A DNA stretch of 13,749 nt from an uncultured bacterium (GTDB lineage: Bacteria > Cyanobacteriota > Vampirovibrionia > Gastranaerophilales > Gastranaerophilaceae). Under the pieces are notes generated by a model. The model had not been told where the DNA came from, did not search any database, and worked only from the letters and a program-made list of their open reading frames with translations. Position numbers and translations under genes: made by a program. Positions within the stretch are counted from its first letter, which is position 1. Each line of letters begins with the position of its first letter. Shown here piece after piece: positions 12,820-13,749 of the stretch. The stretch spans positions 1 to 13,749 of the forward strand of contig USFB01000046.1 of assembly GCA_900553895.1 (NCBI GenBank), read 5' to 3'.

Positions 12820-13749
12820 CATTTATTTCGTAACCGGCGGTGGTACGGGCGGACATATTTATCCTGCTGTATCAGTGTTGATGGGGCTTTTGCAAAGAGA
12901 AGATACTGAAAAAATTTATTATATCGGCAACCCCAATAATATGGAGTACGATATTATCAGCAAAATCGACGGCGTTACGTTTCTTCCGATAAATATCAGC
13001 GGAATGCCCAGAAAAGCAAGTTTTGCTTTCGTGAAATGGCTTGTGAAACTTGAACTTTCTATGTGGAAGGCACTTTTTTATATTAAAAAATATAAGCCTG
13101 ATGCGATTTTTACAACGGGCGGTTATGTTAGTGCGCCGATAGCGTTTATGGGTGCTTTTTTGAAAGTTCCGCTTATGATTCACGATTGTGATGCGGTTCC
13201 CGGGCTTGTTTCCAAGACGGTTGCTCCTTTTGCGAATGTTGTTTCGGTTGCTTTTGAAAGTTCTAAAAATATTTTGAAATCAGAAAATATCGTTTGCACG
13301 GGGAACCCTGTCAGAGAGGAGTTTCTGACGGTTTCTAAGGAGCAGGCTCGTGAAAAACTCGGCTTGAGAAATAAAATGACAATTTTGTTAACGGGCGGTT
13401 CGCAAGGTGCTCAAACTCTCAACAAGGTTGCAATCATTGTCGCTCAGGAGTTGGTCGAAAGATTTGATGTACAGTTCGTTATTCAAACGGGCAAAAAGAA
13501 TTACGATGATTTTATAAAAAAAATATCGGAGTATTTCCCTCATTATGCGGAAAACACGAACTTGGTCATTAAACCTTATTTTGACGAGATGTTTTATGCT
13601 TTGAAATCAGCGGACATTGTTATTTCAAGGGCAGGTTCTTTGAGTTTGTCAGAGTTGAATATGTGCGGTGCTGCGTGCATTTTAGTGCCTTATCCCTATG
13701 CGGCAGCCGACCATCAACGTAAAAACGCAAAAGAAGCGGAAAAAATCGG
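12800..13749 (+). CDS. murG: Lipid II synthase (UDP-GlcNAc transferase) MurG, 3' truncated
   Basis: MurG transfers GlcNAc from UDP-GlcNAc to lipid I on the inner membrane face, forming lipid II. The frame is open from ATG 12800 to the window end (316 codons of about 360). It shows the first glycine-rich loop TGGGTGGHIYPA (12-23), TGGYVSAP (106-113), GNPVRE (168-173), LLTGGSQGAQTLN (197-209), SRAGSLSLSEL (276-286) and DHQRKNA (304-310). An oddity is HDCDAVPG at 128-135, where most MurG proteins have HEQNAVPG. The start lies inside the last 20 bases of ftsW and has only a distant AAGG, so coupling to ftsW is likely. Order and overlap match other dcw clusters, where murC/murB usually follow. Confidence 0.95.
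   Translation, partial: MSEVYNSIYFVTGGGTGGHIYPAVSVLMGLLQREDTEKIYYIGNPNNMEYDIISKIDGVTFLPINISGMPRKASFAFVKWLVKLELSMWKALFYIKKYKPDAIFTTGGYVSAPIAFMGAFLKVPLMIHDCDAVPGLVSKTVAPFANVVSVAFESSKNILKSENIVCTGNPVREEFLTVSKEQAREKLGLRNKMTILLTGGSQGAQTLNKVAIIVAQELVERFDVQFVIQTGKKNYDDFIKKISEYFPHYAENTNLVIKPYFDEMFYALKSADIVISRAGSLSLSELNMCGAACILVPYPYAAADHQRKNAKEAEKI

Noticed and set aside
12872..13183. A 103-codon leftward open frame
   Set aside because: It lies entirely inside murG on the opposite strand; MurG motifs continue throughout the region.

Overview
The window is a chromosomal stretch of an AT-rich bacterium and holds mostly housekeeping genes. No phage, plasmid, CRISPR, defence or biosynthetic-cluster genes are visible. 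The organism cannot be named with certainty. Low G+C, a Bacillus/cyanobacteria-type short threonine synthase, an FtsW with a GAQRW motif, a cyanobacterium-like ribbon-helix-helix protein and a LytR-CpsA-Psr enzyme close to a murD-ftsW-murG cluster would fit a gut Melainabacteria/Vampirovibrionia (Gastranaerophilales)-type genome. A Firmicute or another AT-rich lineage is not excluded. This placement is inference only.

Layout, left to right. (1) The 3' part of dnaK (+) ends in a strong terminator hairpin. (2) A leftward amino-acid operon, ilvB-thrC-proB, converges on dnaK. thrC and proB are separated by one base, and ilvB appears to be read from a nearly leaderless mRNA. (3) A 374-base gap upstream of ilvB holds a complete tRNA-Pro(UGG) with encoded CCA and its own terminator. 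About 106 bases upstream lies an exact 33-base copy of the tRNA's 5' end and immediate leader, followed by a hairpin. (4) A small PPP-family phosphatase (-) and lepA (+) diverge from an 84-base region with a promoter for each; lepA also looks nearly leaderless. (5) A nitroreductase (-), a 166-base MITE-like inverted-repeat element, an LCP-family cell-wall ligase (-) and a 62-residue ribbon-helix-helix regulator (-) follow. Both the LCP and the regulator promoters contain symmetrical operator-like sites. (6) murD, ftsW and murG (+, the last one cut by the window end) form a tightly overlapping dcw-type cluster.

Functionally, the right third is an envelope locus: MurD adds D-Glu to the peptidoglycan precursor, MurG completes lipid II, FtsW polymerises it at the septum, and the LCP enzyme attaches secondary polymers to the wall. 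The left part combines protein quality control (DnaK), translation (LepA, tRNA-Pro) and synthesis of branched-chain amino acids, threonine and proline.

I did not find a clearly new multi-gene system. The items most worth a second look are non-coding: the tRNA-Pro 5' duplication with its hairpin, the perfect 37-bp inverted repeat upstream of the nitroreductase, the palindrome inside the LCP promoter, and the recurrent -10 box placed exactly 9 bases before ATG. Three enzymes also carry substitutions at normally conserved motifs (IlvB, MurG, the PPP phosphatase).
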